From Macrobrachium rosenbergii (Eukaryota > Arthropoda > Malacostraca > Decapoda > Palaemonidae): a DNA stretch of 64,000 bases. The stretch spans positions 42,855,099-42,919,098 of the forward strand of contig NC_089744.1 in assembly GCF_040412425.1 (NCBI RefSeq), written 5' to 3'. Of the stretch, positions 1-11,279 are shown one piece after another (position 1 is the first letter of the stretch; each line of letters begins with the position of its first letter). The notes under the pieces were generated by a model. That model was not told the origin of the DNA and ran no database searches. It was given only the letters and a program-made list of their open reading frames with translations. Both the position numbers and the translations under genes were made by a program.

Positions 1-48
<48 letters not shown>
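1..48. repeat. (TA)n microsatellite
   Basis: Uninterrupted alternating A and T from the window edge, so its true length is not visible. It is followed by AT-rich sequence with no recognised gene. Confidence 0.97.
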
Positions 49-53
<5 letters not shown>

Positions 54-749
54 TAATGTGTTATAATATATAAAACCAATCAACAAATATCATATGTCTC
101 TGTGTGAAAATTTTGATGTTTTGCTTGCAGATTCGTCATTTGTTGTGAGATATGAAGATATGATTTTAAAAGGTCATTTTCTTACAGATAAATTGTATAT
201 CGTGATTCTGAAATATGTTTAGATATGTTTTTTTTCGTTTGTTTAATATATTGTTCAGTATATCAAAGTGAGTACTGAGTGTTCTGAGGATTGAGGGAGA
301 GATATTTTTGAACCATTATCGCTTACCTGCTTCCTGTATTTACACAAGTGTTTGGAGAAAGGCAAGGGCCTCTTGTCTTCTCTGAGACGAGTTGACAGCT
401 ATCGGCTAAATGCTTGTTACATATTTATTCTGTGTGCCTATTCTGAAATTATCATCTGTGTCTGTGCCTATTATTTTTCATAATCTGAGAAAGAGAGAAT
501 GAGTAAGTGAGAGAGTGAAGTTGACATGCTGACAGGATTTGGTCCAAAATACCTCCTTTCTGTTTGCTCAGGTGGTTTGAGTGAGCAGACGATGTCAGTC
601 ATATAGATAAGAGCTCTGGCATATTTCCTTCTGAGCCTCAGAATTCTCTGTGTGTGTTCTTTGGCATAGAATCCTTACTTGGTCCAAAGAAGGATGTAGG
701 ACTTCTTTTGAGTTACCTTGTTCCAGACATGTTACTTCAATTATAAGAC
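49..749. other. Unassigned stretch upstream of element C
   Basis: No coding sequence is recognised. Short open frames carry many stops. It may include the untranslated leader or first gag exon of the DIRS element that follows, but no inverted repeat matching that element's right end (around 5391-5420) was seen here, so the left end of element C is unresolved. Confidence 0.5.
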
Positions 750-1590
750 GTGAATTCTTTGGTTTCAGGACAGGATTATTCTCTGCGTTCCAACAGATCC
801 TTCAAGCTTCTTCCCCCTCCTCTGATTTGTCATAGGAAGTATTACTCAACAAGCCTTGTACCTCTGTTGGGTAGACAGCTCAACTCTGATGTCATTCGTT
901 TTAAGCCTGGGCTTACACTAGATCAGGTTAGGACTGACAGTTCTTCTTTAACCTTTTAAGAAGCAACTACCTTGGAGTCTACTGCCCTTTCTGCCTTTCA
1001 GATTGTCGCATGGCTGGATTTATGGTCTACAGCGGTTGCTAGTAATTTCTTACTGTTCTACAGCGGTTGCTAGTAATTTCTTCTTACTGTTCTGCGAGAG
1101 ATTTCTTCAAAAGTCCATCTTTCATCAGGTTACTTCAATCTTGTGCTAAGGCCATATCATAATTAGGCCATTTGAATGCTAATTTGTGGACTAACTTCTT
1201 ACTGATAAGAAGAGGCGCAGCCCTTTCTAAAGTATCTAGATCAGTCGATCCGGACTCTTACTATCTTTACAGAATGGAGATCTCGTAGGGTCCCAGCTGC
1301 TTCTGCCTGAGGAACAACTGCAAGCTGCTATCATCAGACATCAAGCCAACACTAATGATCAACTTGTCCAACAGGCAGTGACTAAATCTTCGTCTCAGTT
1401 CCATCCTTCAGCTCCAAGACAGATTAGGCAGTCCCCTCCAGGGAAGCCTTCAAGACCTTTGACCTAAGCTAAGGTTACCTGACCAACTCCGTCACCAAGG
1501 AAGCAGCCTCACCAGCGTCCCTTTCGATCTCATCCTTCAAAATCAGGGAGGGGGAATAAGGGCAGGGACAGGGGAGAACAACAGTAGATT
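750..1590 (+). pseudogene. gag-like ORF of element C, fragmented
   Basis: Several short frames together read like the C-terminal half of a DIRS gag. One holds RFKPGLTLDQVR followed by a leucine-rich stretch with ALSAFQIVAWLD (around 895-1020). Another, around 1155-1290, reads HLNANLW-like sequence and then RSVDPDSYYLYRMEI. At least three frame changes are needed. Gag packages element RNA in particles. A 31-34 bp segment is duplicated in tandem at about 1028-1090. The assignment rests on position before the RT and a general resemblance, not on a diagnostic motif. Confidence 0.5.
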
Positions 1591-1685
1591 GGGCACCACT
1601 CCTTGCCCGTTGCCACCGGTGGTGGGGGTGCCTGGTAAGCCACTGGGCTATGTGGCAGTTGCAAGGGGCGGAATAGTGGGTAGTG

Positions 1686-3050
1686 GATGTCCTTTGGGTA
1701 GGATATCCACTTCCATTCGACTCCCCTCCTCCTTCTCCCTCCGATCTTCCTCTCCTACACCTGACTTATGCCCAGGACTCTCCGAAGCACTTAGCTCTTC
1801 AGGAGGAGGTGAAGAAAATGATGGACAACGGAGCAGTGGAAAAGGTAGTCCATCCTTCTCCAGGGTTCTTCAGTTGGATTTTCCTGGTACCAGAGGCCAC
1901 TGGCAATTGGAGACCGGTGATAGATCTCTCAACTCTAAACCTTTTCATCAGGAAGATGAGGTCCAGAATGGAGACGCCGTGGACAGTCTTAGCAGCTGTA
2001 TGAGACAACGACTTCATGTTATCTACAGATGTGAAGGACGCCTACTTTCAGATTCCTATCTACCCTTCATCCAGGAAGATCCTCTGCTTCAGTCTTGGGG
2101 AGCAAGTGTTCCATTTCAAGGTTCTTTGCTTCAGATTGACAACAGTGCCGCAAGTGTTCACAAGAGTCTTTACCCTAGTGTCAACGCGGGCTCATGCTCA
2201 GGGGATTTGCCTATTGAGATATCTCTATGATTGGTTAATCTTAGCAAGTTCCTGGGAAAGGCTGATTGGGGACAGGGACCGTCTTCTCCAGTTTTGTCAC
2301 ATCCTGGGTGTCGTGATAAATCTTGAGAAGTCCATCTTCTTCCCAGACGGAGGATTCTGTACCTGGGTATGGTAATAGACACAGACTCGTCGATGGTTTT
2401 CCCATCGGACCAGAGGATAGAGAGGTTCAGAGCAGTAGGTCACTCCTTCCTTTCGAGGGAGGAGCAACCAGCTCACCAGTGGCAAGTAGTTCTGGGCCTC
2501 TTGTCTTTTCTGGAGAAGCTGGTCTCTCATGGGCATCTCCATATTTGGTCCTTGCAGTGGAGACTGAAGGAGTTTTTGTCCCCAGCAGGAGATTCCCCTC
2601 AGCTCCAGGTCTCTCTGTCAGCAGAGGTGAGAAGTGACCTCCTGTGGTGGTTGGATGACCAGAATCTGACTTTGGGAACTACTCTTCATTCACCCCCTCC
2701 AGATCCTCTGTTCTCAGACACATCCTCCAAAGGTTGGGATGCTCATCTGGAAGAAATGCCGACTTTGGGGGTGTGGAGTGCTTGGGACAAGCAACTCCAC
2801 ATCAGTGTGTTGGAGTTGAAGGCTGCCTCCTGGGTCTTAGGAGTTTTAAGAGAGGGTGGTGGGTCACTCCGTCGTTCTGATGTTGGACCACTGTAGAGTG
2901 GTAGCGTATGTGAACAGACGGGGGGCTGGTGTCGTGTCAGCTTCACTCCCTGACGGCCGAATTACACCAGTGGGCAATCAACAACTTGGTGGAGCTTATG
3001 GCCAGGTACATTCCAGGCAAAAGGAATGTAGTAGCTGACAAACTAAGTTG
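1686..3050 (+). pseudogene. Reverse transcriptase-RNase H of element C, broken
   Basis: The RT opens with a DIRS-like leader (ALQEEVKKMMDNGAVEKV), then NWRPVIDLSTLN, RMETPWTVLAAV, one TGA stop (2001-2003), and in the same frame STDVKDAYFQIPIYP, which holds the first catalytic Asp. The second catalytic block, normally YLDDWL, reads YLYDWL near 2217-2234, so one of the paired aspartates is lost. A frameshift near 2360 leads into the thumb and RNase H. There SDTSSKGWDAHLE keeps the first Asp and ISVLELKAA the Glu. IPGKRNVVADKLS, the last RNase H block, lies near 3010-3045 in another frame. Non-functional. Confidence 0.85.
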
Positions 3051-3102
3051 TCAGGGACAAGTTCTAGGTACGGAGTAGTCTCTGCATCAGTGGGGAAGAC
3101 TC

Positions 3103-3430
3103 ATGTTAGACCTCTTCTGCCGCAAGGTTCAACCAGAAGCTAGAAGTTTATTGTTTGGTGGTCCCAGATCCGTTCGCTGTAGCAGAGGACGCTCTTCAAT
3201 ATCCTTGGGACAACCTGGAAGTTTACGCCTTCCCTCCATTCTGCCTGTTCCGTCATGTCCTGAACAGAGTGATGAGTTCCAAGAATCTTAGGATGAACCT
3301 AGTAGCTCCTTTGTGGCTTCAAGCGGAGTGGTTCCCAGACCTACTGTCTCTGCTTTCTGCGGCACCAAGGGAGATTCCCCCTTGGCACAATCTTCTCTGC
3401 CAACCTCAGGTAGAGAGCACCACCAATCGG
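3103..3430 (+). pseudogene. Methyltransferase-like region of element C
   Basis: One frame starts LDLFCRKVQPEA (3103). A shifted frame (3155-3433) continues DPFAVAEDALQYPWDNLE, then VYAFPPFCLFRHVLNRV and LVAPLWLQAEWFPDLL. This DLF...YAFPPF...APLW...WFPDLL series sits between RNase H and recombinase in DIRS1-like elements and has been described as a Dam-like DNA N6-adenine methyltransferase domain. Whether it is active in any element is uncertain. A frameshift splits this copy. Confidence 0.7.
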
Positions 3431-4500
3431 TAGGGTCCCTGTCTCTTCATGGGTGGAGGTTATCCAGTATCTCTTACAAGCGAGAGGTTTTTCTGGCAGA
3501 GCAGAAACTCAGATGTCCGGCTACCTCAGGAGATCTTCATCAGCCATTTACCAGGGCAAGTAGGCTGTCTACTGTGATTGGTGTCGTCAACGGGGTTTCT
3601 CTCCATTTGGAACTTCTGTTCAATAGATAGCTGACTTCCTAATCTATCTCAGGACAGAGAAAGGGCTTTTTGTTTCTGCTATTAGGGCTACAGGGCTGCT
3701 TTAGGAGGGGTTCTCTGTCTGAAAGATGTAGACATCTCTTCATCCTCAGAAATCTTTTATGTTGTTCAAGAGCTTTGAGCAATCTTGTTCTCCTAGGTAA
3801 CTTAAACCTCCTACATGGGACCTAAGACTGGTATTGGGTAGTGGGCTCCGTTAGAGCCACTGAGTCAATCGTCAGACAGGGATTTGACTTTGAAAAGTCT
3901 TCCTCCAGGCCTTAGCTTCTTCGAAGAGAGTTGGTGAGGTCCAGGGTCTGCATTATGATGTCAAACACACCACGAGTTGGGGGTCAGTTGCTTTTGAATT
4001 CGTCCCAGAATTCGTGGCTGAGACGCAAAATCTTGGTTCAAGATGACAGATTTGCCTCATTCTCCATTCCTTCCCTTAGGGATTTTGTTGACAACGATCC
4101 TTAGGAGTTACTGCTTTGCTCCGGCAGAGCACTGCGTTGTTACCTGAAAAGGACTCATCACCTAAGACCTAGGTGATGTAGACTTTGTGTTAGCACAGGC
4201 CGAACCAAGAAAGGAGTGCCCAAGAATACCATTTTGCTTTGGCTACGTGAGGTTATTAGACAAGCCTATGCCTCATCGTCAAGTTCTCTCTCCAATACCG
4301 TATGTGATAAAGCACATGACATCACAGGAATAGGTTCCTCTTTGGCATTTAAGAAGAACTTATTTGTTCGTAGGATTTTGAATGCTGGTTCTTGGCTCCA
4401 TTAGACCACTTTCACTTCCTTCTACATAAAGGATGTTGCCCACAGGCCCTTGGACACTTTTTTCCATGGGTCAGTTGTGGCTGCTCAACAAGTTGTGTAG
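3430..4500 (+). pseudogene. Tyrosine recombinase of element C, broken
   Basis: The N-terminal core-binding part reads AIYQGKWAVYCDWC near 3545-3590, matching LYQVRWAIYRRWC of element A. The C-terminal catalytic part (4216-4500) reads KAHDITGIGSSLAF, where the usual H-x-x-R box keeps His but Arg is replaced by Thr. A stop at 4402-4404 is followed in frame by TTFTSFYIKDV, which holds the catalytic Tyr. In DIRS elements this enzyme inserts a circular DNA copy without making a target duplication. Between about 3640 and 4210 the frame is lost. Confidence 0.75.
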
Positions 4501-5139
4501 TTCATCCAGTGCCCCTGGTGGGACCATTTATATCTTGCCTAAGATGATAGTGTGGAAGAAAGAATGAATGAGATGACTGGTCTCTGGTCTCTTTTTCTTT
4601 CCCTTTCTTCTTGACGTATGCACAGTTTTGAAAAATAACACATCATGCGCTGGAACTGGCTTGATACAGGTGAGTGTTGCAGCCATATTGTTACAGCATT
4701 TAGATGTTCCATACAACATACAAATATGCTTCTCAGTAGCCTTTACTTCTCTCTCCAGCATGGGGACTGAGAAGTGGTGACAAACCCGTTACATGTGGCC
4801 AACAGGGTTTGTTGCTTGAGCAGATATAGTTCTCTTTGACTTCCATATATGCAGTGAATCTAAGTCTGCATTGTATTTTAGCCCAGTGAACTGGGTGTTA
4901 GATACCCTCTTATGTAACAACTCAGAGGTTTAGGTCTCTTTCTTTAGAGCCCTAATTTCTAGGAAGGTTGATCAGGTGTGCTGAACCTCCAGTCGGTTCA
5001 GGATTCTCATACCTCCCTCCAAGTGTGAGTCTATCCTAATGTCAAGACCGAAGGTTCCAGCTAGGTCTCTGACCGGCTACCACCTCATCTGCATATTAAT
5101 GTCAGATGCCACATTATCCAAATGTTAAGACCACAGGTT

Positions 5140-5420
5140 TGTTAGCTGTGAAAAATACAAATTAAATCAAAATTTGTCATTTCATATATACTTACCAAGT
5201 AATTACAGAATCAGAGCTCTCCCTCCTCCCCTCTCATGGACATAAGGTCACAAACAGAATGAGGTTTCCTGCTAAGTCTTTTCCACTTCTCCCGTTAGTG
5301 GGCAGGGCTTGTCACCTACATTAAACTATTGAAGTGCCACCACAATTTTTAAAACAAAGGCTGCCACGTGAGTTTGAAACCATAGCTAGGTAATTATTGG
5401 TAAGTATATATGAAGCTTAA
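5140..5420 (+). repeat. Right-end inverted repeat and ICR-like region of element C
   Basis: The sequence CATATATACTTACCAAGTAA (5183-5202) is the imperfect reverse complement of the segment at 5391-5415 (TAATTATTGGTAAGTATATA). This mirrors the arrangement in elements A and D, where an internal complementary region just before the right terminal repeat carries a complement of the element end. The partner left terminal repeat was not found. The interval 4500-5140 before it holds no recognised gene and is taken as the non-coding tail. Confidence 0.55.
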
Positions 5421-5560
5421 TTTCATTATGAAAATATAATTTTATAATGAAAATAACATTTGTATAGCTGGGAGAAATACAAATTGCTTTTAAAAATGTT
5501 TTATAATTATGTATGTGTATATGTATGTACTGATATATGTATGTGTATTTATATACAGTA

Positions 5561-5806
5561 CAGGCAGTCCCCGGTTAATGGCGGTCTCGGTTAATGGCGC
5601 TTGTCTAGCGACGAAAATCGCAGATTTCCGCTTATTGGCGCCGATAATTGGGTATTGGCGCCAATACATACCTAACAGAGGCACCGATAACCAAAAATCG
5701 GCACTTTTCGGCGCTGATAAGCCCGAAAAAGCTCCGGAAATCGCCGATTTTCGGTTATCATCACACCCCCAGAACGGAACCCCCACCAATAACCGAGGAC
5801 TGCCTG
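5561..5806. mobile_element. 246-bp MITE with terminal inverted repeats
   Basis: The left end CAGGCAGTCCCCGGTTAATG and the right end (reverse complement CAGGCAGTCCTCGGTTATTG) are inverted repeats of about 24 bp. The interior is GC-richer than the flanks and full of short self-complementary GGCGCC/CGCCGAT motifs. It has no coding capacity. The CAGNCAGTCCCC-type end and a TA just outside the left end suggest a pogo/Tigger-mobilised MITE; the right-flank TA is not intact. Confidence 0.82.
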
Positions 5807-6066
5807 TGTTTTGTATATTTTAGTGAGGGATATTAACATCGGTGACTTTTGGTGTCACGGTACCATAGAACTTACTGTATATCAAAACAAATGAAAAACT
5901 TAGCTGCAGCCAGAATCAAAGCTGAAAGGATGTGAAATTTAAAACTGTTCTCTAGTCTTTATGGTGTCTCCTTAGCTACTTAAGGTTGCTATCAAGCACT
6001 GTTATTTAGTGCAGTAACTTCATTTTACAGTGTCAGTAAGTGGAATGGAGGAGGTTCTTATTTGTT

Positions 6067-6278
6067 ATATTGCAATACACTCCCTGAACACCTGAATTAG
6101 CCCTGGTCACCTGACCAGCCCGAACATAACTCCACTCATTTAACTACATTGTTAAAAATTTTAACTGCCAGCGTTACCAACGCTGCAGGAAAACATTGTT
6201 TACCGAGTTACCTGCCCACTGATGGCAACCCTGCTATCTGCACCGGTCAGCAGAAACTCCCCCTCCTTTCTAATCACT
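6067..6278 (+). repeat. Left inverted terminal repeat of element A
   Basis: Begins ATATTGCAATACACTCCCTG and runs through CCTGAACACCTGAATTAG, the TTTAACTACATTGTT segment, CCAGCGTTACCAACGCTGCA, and ends near CCTCCTTTCTAATCAC. Each block recurs as its reverse complement, in reverse order, at 18904-19280. The palindrome-like CAGCGTTACCAACGCTG (about 6170-6187) is kept in both repeats. Confidence 0.92.
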
Positions 6279-6462
6279 TCTTGTTCGCTCGCCTGACAGG
6301 ACGCATCCTGTTGCTAGCGAACTTTATTGTTGGTCTCTCAGCCCGACCCCCCCCACATAGGTTGTGAGAGTGATTTAATTGACCCTGGCTTCAATTTGGA
6401 TTGAGTTTTGGACTTCTTGGATTTGTTGGATACCTGAGACTTTGATGAATTCGGCTGTAATC

Positions 6463-6880
6463 ATGGACTCCACGGCTAAAGACAAGACTACCGCCACCAA
6501 CCAGAAACCATCCTCGGCTGCCACGCCCCCCGATCAGCCTGCCAGAGATGTAGAGAAAAAGCTTCGATCTTGCTCGGCCTGCAACAGAAGGATGAGTACC
6601 CTCAAAGACGACCGACATTCTCTGTGCGTTAGGTGTAGGAAAGTTCTGTGTAGTGTAGATAAGGGATGTGATGAATGTAGGGACTGGTTGAACGACCAGA
6701 TGGAAGCATATTTCAAGCATAGAAACTCATTAGCTTCCAAAAGTAAATGCAAGTTACCTATTGAACCTAAAGTTGAAGAAACTGAAGACTTGGAGTCAGT
6801 ACTATTTAGGAAATTAGAGGATAGGTTGTCATCAAGTATGACCAATTTGTTCAAACTTAATGGAGAAATTGAAGAAGTAG
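6463..6880 (+). pseudogene. First ORF (gag N-terminus) of element A with Cys-rich domain
   Basis: The ATG at 6463 (MDSTAKDKTTATNQ...) is preferred to the upstream in-frame 6379 because it starts the low-complexity leader typical of these ORFs. Residues about 30-75 form a Cys cluster: CSACNRRM, then RHSLCVRCRKVLC, then KGCDECRDWL. Four Cys pairs suggest a zinc-binding fold. The same cluster occurs in element D at 39590-39720. An acidic, coiled-coil-like tail follows (SVLFRKLEDRLSSSMTNLF). The frame runs into element B sequence after about 6880; likely continuation resumes near 12790. The domain's function is unknown to me; RNA binding or particle assembly is plausible. Confidence 0.7.
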
Positions 6881-6904
6881 CCTTTCAGAGGGAACTGGTT
6901 TTTC

Positions 6905-7020
6905 TTTTTCACCCCTGGCTCCTCCCCAGACCCTATGCGAGCACAAACCAGGCCCATCGGGGCGGAGCAACCAGATCAACAGTTGTTAGCACCAAACCCC
7001 CATATTAAAAGTTGACAGGT
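6905..7020 (+). repeat. Left inverted terminal repeat of element B
   Basis: Blocks CACCCC, CTCCTCCCCAGAC, GCCCATCGGGGCGGAGCAAC and CCATATTAAAAGTTG recur as reverse complements, in reverse order, at 12595-12700 (there GTTGCTCCGCCCGATGGGC, GTCTGGGGAGGAG). Similarity is imperfect, with small gaps. Confidence 0.8.
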
Positions 7021-7100
7021 GGTGGCAGCACCTGTTACACCTCACCATTACTACAACCCTCCCTAATTATTGTCTGGAGGAGACTTAATCAACTAATTAA

Positions 7101-9025
7101 AATGTCCTCGGGTTCTGAGTTTCAGCAGGTCTGCATAATCCCTGGATCCAGCGATGATATTGACAATATTCTAGCCGGATTTAAATCAAAAGAAGAGATG
7201 TCAGTTATAATCGGAAGAAACCAGTTAGGAACCTTCCCAGTGAAATTCTTCAAATGTTTTTTACGGGAATCAAACATTATTGAAACTAGTGGAGCAGTGC
7301 AATGTTTAATATTCTGTTTTTATATAAAAACGTCATAATGCGGATTTCAGACAGATTTCGTCACAAGCATGGGTACAGAGTTCAATGAGCGACAACGTTT
7401 TCATTTAGGTTATAATCGTAAAAGTTTGAGAATAGATAAATTTCAAGACTGAGTTTTCATTATCATATAATTTGTTAAACTATCACCAAAGTGAGCCTAA
7501 ACCTTATAAGGACTAGATACTTATATGCCAAAGGTAATTAATGTTGTAAGGTGAGGTGTTAAATTTGCCTTACGTGCCAAAAACACCTAACTGATCCCTC
7601 TACCTTTTTTCTAACTTTGAGTTTAACAAGGAATAAACGTCTATCTAGGCTACCTCTTAGCCGCTCCTTCCGCCCCTGTCCCACGAGATCCTTTTGTGGA
7701 CATTTAACTGGAGGGTTCCTGTCAATTTCGGTATAATTTGCCTACCTCAGCTAATGGGTGGGTCGGAATCAATTCACACTTCGTTTCCTTTCGATATAAT
7801 TGTTCACCCCTTACCATGAGAACTGCGTCTTAAGAATTTCTGACAGGTCGGCTATATAAATAATATAAGATGATTACCGTAGAGGCTATTTAATTTTAAG
7901 TATGGGATACTAGTGAGAGGATGCCGATTGACCTGAATTAACCGATGAAGGCCATTTGAGCCTAGAACCGATTGCCTGGCTTCAGCCTTCTAGGTCTGCT
8001 GCTGTCCAACCTGAATTGTAAATTCATGAGCCATATTATAGACATCAGTTAAACTTTATTATCAAATTTGAGTCTAGTTTTTCACTCCTATTGCAGAAGT
8101 GGTTCAGACTGCAAAAGGAATGACAATTCCGGTTTCCTAAAAGCGCCCTCAAATAAAGTAGATTTACCTGAGAATGCAAATGAAGAATTATTTTACAACT
8201 TATAATGAAGATAGTAGTGACTATGAAGAATTTAACCGGCTTACCTTTAACAAACCTATTCCTACTTATATATCTAACAATTTTAATGCTGTGCCCTCCA
8301 TTCACAGAGATGGGAAAATACAATTAAATGACTCCTAATTGCATTAACATTAAGTGAAGGAGACAAGAACTCTCATGATCAATTCTTTGTTTGTAATCAT
8401 AATAAAGAACTTGCAGACCTTTTCAAATTGATAAATTTGCCAAAGTTGAACTTTTGGCCAAGTGGCAGGTTGTTTAATGAAGATTTCAAGAAGAAATTTC
8501 ACTTTGATATTGAAAACATTAAGATGGCTATATCTTCTTTTCAAGGGCATGCAGCTCTGGCGCAATTCCTTACCCCTCTAAGATTAACGATATTGATTTC
8601 ATTACTAAAGTGATAATTGGGCCTTTCAGGAAACACATTGATCTAATTAAAAGTTTAATCCGCTCATTCAGAAGTAGAACTTACCCAGGAACCTCAATTT
8701 AGATATCAGAGATGCTATTATTAAAGCTGAAACTAATGATATATGGGTCTTATCAGATGATCAAAGGAAAGCTATTCAGTGCTTTTGAGGCGGTCCCCTT
8801 CCTAGAGGAGGGACATTATCTTTAGAGGTGGAAGGTTCAACTTTGGCAAGTATCAGGGCTACCCCAGAGAGAAATTTAACTTTTACAGAAGATTCAGGGG
8901 AAGCTTTGGGTTCAGGAATAGGTTCAATCCCTACAGGCGAGGTATCAAGAGGTGGCGAAGAGGGGAAGGAGTACAGGGGACAGACAGCAATTAATTCAGA
9001 CGTCAAAGATAAGAAACAAAACTAA
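7101..9025 (+). pseudogene. gag-like region of element B, fragmented
   Basis: The ATG at 7101 opens MSSGSEFQQVCIIPGSSDD and runs to 7338. The middle (7340-8150) has no long frame. From about 8160 further pieces appear: ENANEELFYNL, EDSSDYEEFNRLTFNKP, then KLINLPKLNFWPSGRLFNED (around 8420-8490) and a Gly/Arg-rich tail (8776-9025, GEVSRGGEEGKEYRGQ). The order (structured region, then basic tail, just before RT) fits gag, but no diagnostic motif is present. Several frameshifts are needed. Confidence 0.45.
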
Positions 9026-9222
9026 TTATGCTTTAAATCTTAATACCATCGAGCCCTGCTCGGACCAAGTGGAAAATAACCTGGAGCTTCACAGTAAAGA
9101 TAAAAATTTGGCAAATGTACCCACTAACAATTCAATGATATTGGAAGAGTTAAATTTCCCTACAGAAGCCTCTAGCTCAAGAAAACTCTCACGCCCCTCC
9201 AGTAAGTGGGATAGGTAGGTCA

Positions 9223-10231
9223 TTGACAAATAAATTAAAAAATTGGCAAAAACTCTCAAATTCTTCTTTTGCATGCAACTTGATCAGTAAGGGTGTGAGA
9301 CTCCCATTTACCAATAAAAATAAGGCTCAAAAGACTTTGAAAAGATTTGGGGTTGATAGATATTATTCTTCTAGCAAGAGAATAATACTAGAGAGAGAAT
9401 GTGACAGATTACTAGACCTAGGGGTAATAGAACAAATTAACAGAAATTCTTTCTACTACTCTAACCACATATTTTACAAGCTTAAACCCGATGGGAGCAT
9501 TCGCCTAATCTTTGATATGGAAATGCCTTAATACTATTGATCAAGAAACCTTTCTCTATGCTGAAACCTAAAACTATATTCCCTTATTTACATTTTAAAC
9601 AACTGGGCATGTAGACTTGATTTAAAGGATGCCTATTGGCTAATTCGTCCTCTTCATTCCAGTGCTCAAAGATTCTTAACGTTCAAATTAGGAAAGCGTA
9701 AATTCAAATGGATGGTTGTTCCCTTCAAGGTTAAAGACAGCTCCTACATCTTTTCCAAACTAATGTACAGTAGTTAGTAGTTAAGTACATTAGGAAGAAA
9801 TATAATATACTCATCTTTAACTACTTAGATGATATACTCATACTGGCAGATGACTTTCACAAAATGCGAGTGTCATCCAAATAGTCATTGAAGTGCTCAC
9901 GGAACTGGGTTGGCAAATATCTATTAAAAAGTCTGTTATTCATCCAGTGCAAAAGATAGAGTTCCTGGGAGTTCATTATAACCTGGAGAACAAAACAATG
10001 AGACCAATGCAGGAAAACATTGATAAATGTATCAGGCTTGCCAATACAGTATCCAACTTGAACAGATCTGACCTCAAATTATATCAAAGATTGATAGGAT
10101 CACTTAACTTCTGTTCCTACTACACCTTTTATGGTAGATACCATCTTAAATTCCTTCACAGATTTCATAGATATTTTGCTAAAGGATATAGAATCATTCC
10201 TCCTTCTTTCAAATCCTTTCTAGAAGCATGA
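9223..10231 (+). pseudogene. Reverse transcriptase of element B, frameshifted
   Basis: 9223-9531 gives the fingers (RECDRLLDLGVIEQI, then KLKPDGSIRLIFDME). After a stop, about 9601-9725 reads RLDLKDAYWLIRPLHSSAQR, with the first catalytic Asp, then KFKWMVVPF. Near 9809-9865 LIFNYLDDILILADD keeps the paired aspartates. 9893-10231 gives the palm end and thumb (KIEFLGVHYNLENK, LYQRLIGSLNFCSYY). All catalytic residues survive, so the copy is younger or less decayed than element C, but at least three frame changes and stops inactivate it. Confidence 0.85.
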
Positions 10232-10626
10232 AACAGACTAACATGTATAGTGCTATAAACATTCCTAATAATCAAGTAGATCTAGAACTATTCACAGATG
10301 CATCCAACTTTGGCTGGGGTGGAGCATTAGTAGGAGAACATGGCATACTCTCAACTAATAATACATGGCTACAAAATGAGAATACTCTGCACATTAACAT
10401 TAGAGAACTACTTGCATGCATTTACTGTATAAAACACTTCAGAGACAAACTAAGAAACAAAGTGGTACTAAAGGACATAGATTCACAAGTAACATACTGT
10501 TGGGTCAAAAACATGGTAGCATTAGGAACAAATCTGGCCCAGGAGGCCATCAAAGTGTTACTAAACATCAAAGGAAAATACAACATAGACATTCAAATAA
10601 ATTTATTAAAGGGAAAAGCAATGTGA
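10228..10626 (+). pseudogene. RNase H domain of element B
   Basis: Overlaps the end of the RT frame by 4 bases. Contains LELFTDASNFGWGGALVG (first Asp), LHINIRELLACIYCIKHF (Glu) and LKDIDSQVTYCWVKN (Asp). The last block shifts frame near 10610 (LKGKSNVMADSYRE). RNase H removes the RNA strand during cDNA synthesis. Confidence 0.82.
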
Positions 10627-10699
10627 TGGCTGATTCCTATCGAGAGACTTTGGTTCCATACATCCAGAAGCCACTCTTGATGATAATCTTTTTCAATTT

Positions 10700-10910
10700 A
10701 ATTTGCACAGATATGAATTTCTTTCCTGAAATAGACCTTTTCACCAATGGCTTTAATTCTAAATGTAAGAGATTTTGTTCTTATCTACCCAACACAAAAG
10801 CAATCAGTAATAATGCTCTTCACATTAGCTGGGAAGGTTCTTCTCCTCTTTATGCTTTTCCCAAGGCTTCTTACTGCATAAAGTTGCTTTTAAGATATAT
10901 AAGAATGTGA
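10700..10910 (+). pseudogene. Methyltransferase-like region of element B
   Basis: The frame 10416-10910 ends with PEIDLFTNGFNSKCKRFCSY, then ISWEGSSPLYAFPKASYCIK. This matches the order of the DLFATRMNYRLPNYFSP ... YAFPPF series of elements A and C, the region labelled Dam-like methyltransferase in DIRS1 elements. The remainder is not open. Confidence 0.6.
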
Positions 10911-11279
10911 TAACAACATGCTCTTCTGCACTTCGGTTCCCAGGAAAGTAAACCATGGATCCCAAGGAAGTCAAGACAGTGGCAGGAAGACCAGAAAGTA
11001 CAAAGTCAAAGTAGAAGGTTGCCAGATACTTCATATGGACTGCAATTTACCAAGAAGTAAACAGCAAGGTTGAATTTCTAGCCTTCAGAATATATAAGAT
11101 CAACTACCTTCCATATTTCCTCCAGAGATATGCAACAAAATTACTTCCAGTTTCTGAGACAGCTCCATGGCCAAGTAACAAAATCTCTTCAGGAGCTTTA
11201 AAAGTTCATACACAATAAATTCATATAACAAGTTCCCTCTTTTATCAGTGCTACTCTATTTCAACAGGAATTAATAGAC

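Larger units (their letters stand above)
750..5420 (+). mobile_element. DIRS-type tyrosine-recombinase retrotransposon, element C (degenerate)
   Basis: Domains run in DIRS order on the + strand: gag-like (about 750-1590), reverse transcriptase (1686-2375), RNase H (2369-3050), the DLF...YAFPPF region that corresponds to the Dam-like methyltransferase domain of DIRS1 elements (3103-3430), and tyrosine recombinase (3430-4500). There is no aspartic protease or DDE integrase, which excludes Gypsy/BEL elements. The right end carries complementary sequences at 5184-5205 and 5391-5415. The coding part is broken by several frameshifts and stops, so the copy is dead. The left boundary is not resolved. 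Confidence 0.82.

Noticed and set aside
1..60. AT repeat at the window edge as a possible telomere or origin
   Set aside because: Plain TA dinucleotide repeat with no telomere motif; common microsatellite.
1589..2230. Open frame of 213 codons
   Set aside because: Overlaps the element C reverse transcriptase in a different frame; low-complexity translation with no motif. A shadow frame.
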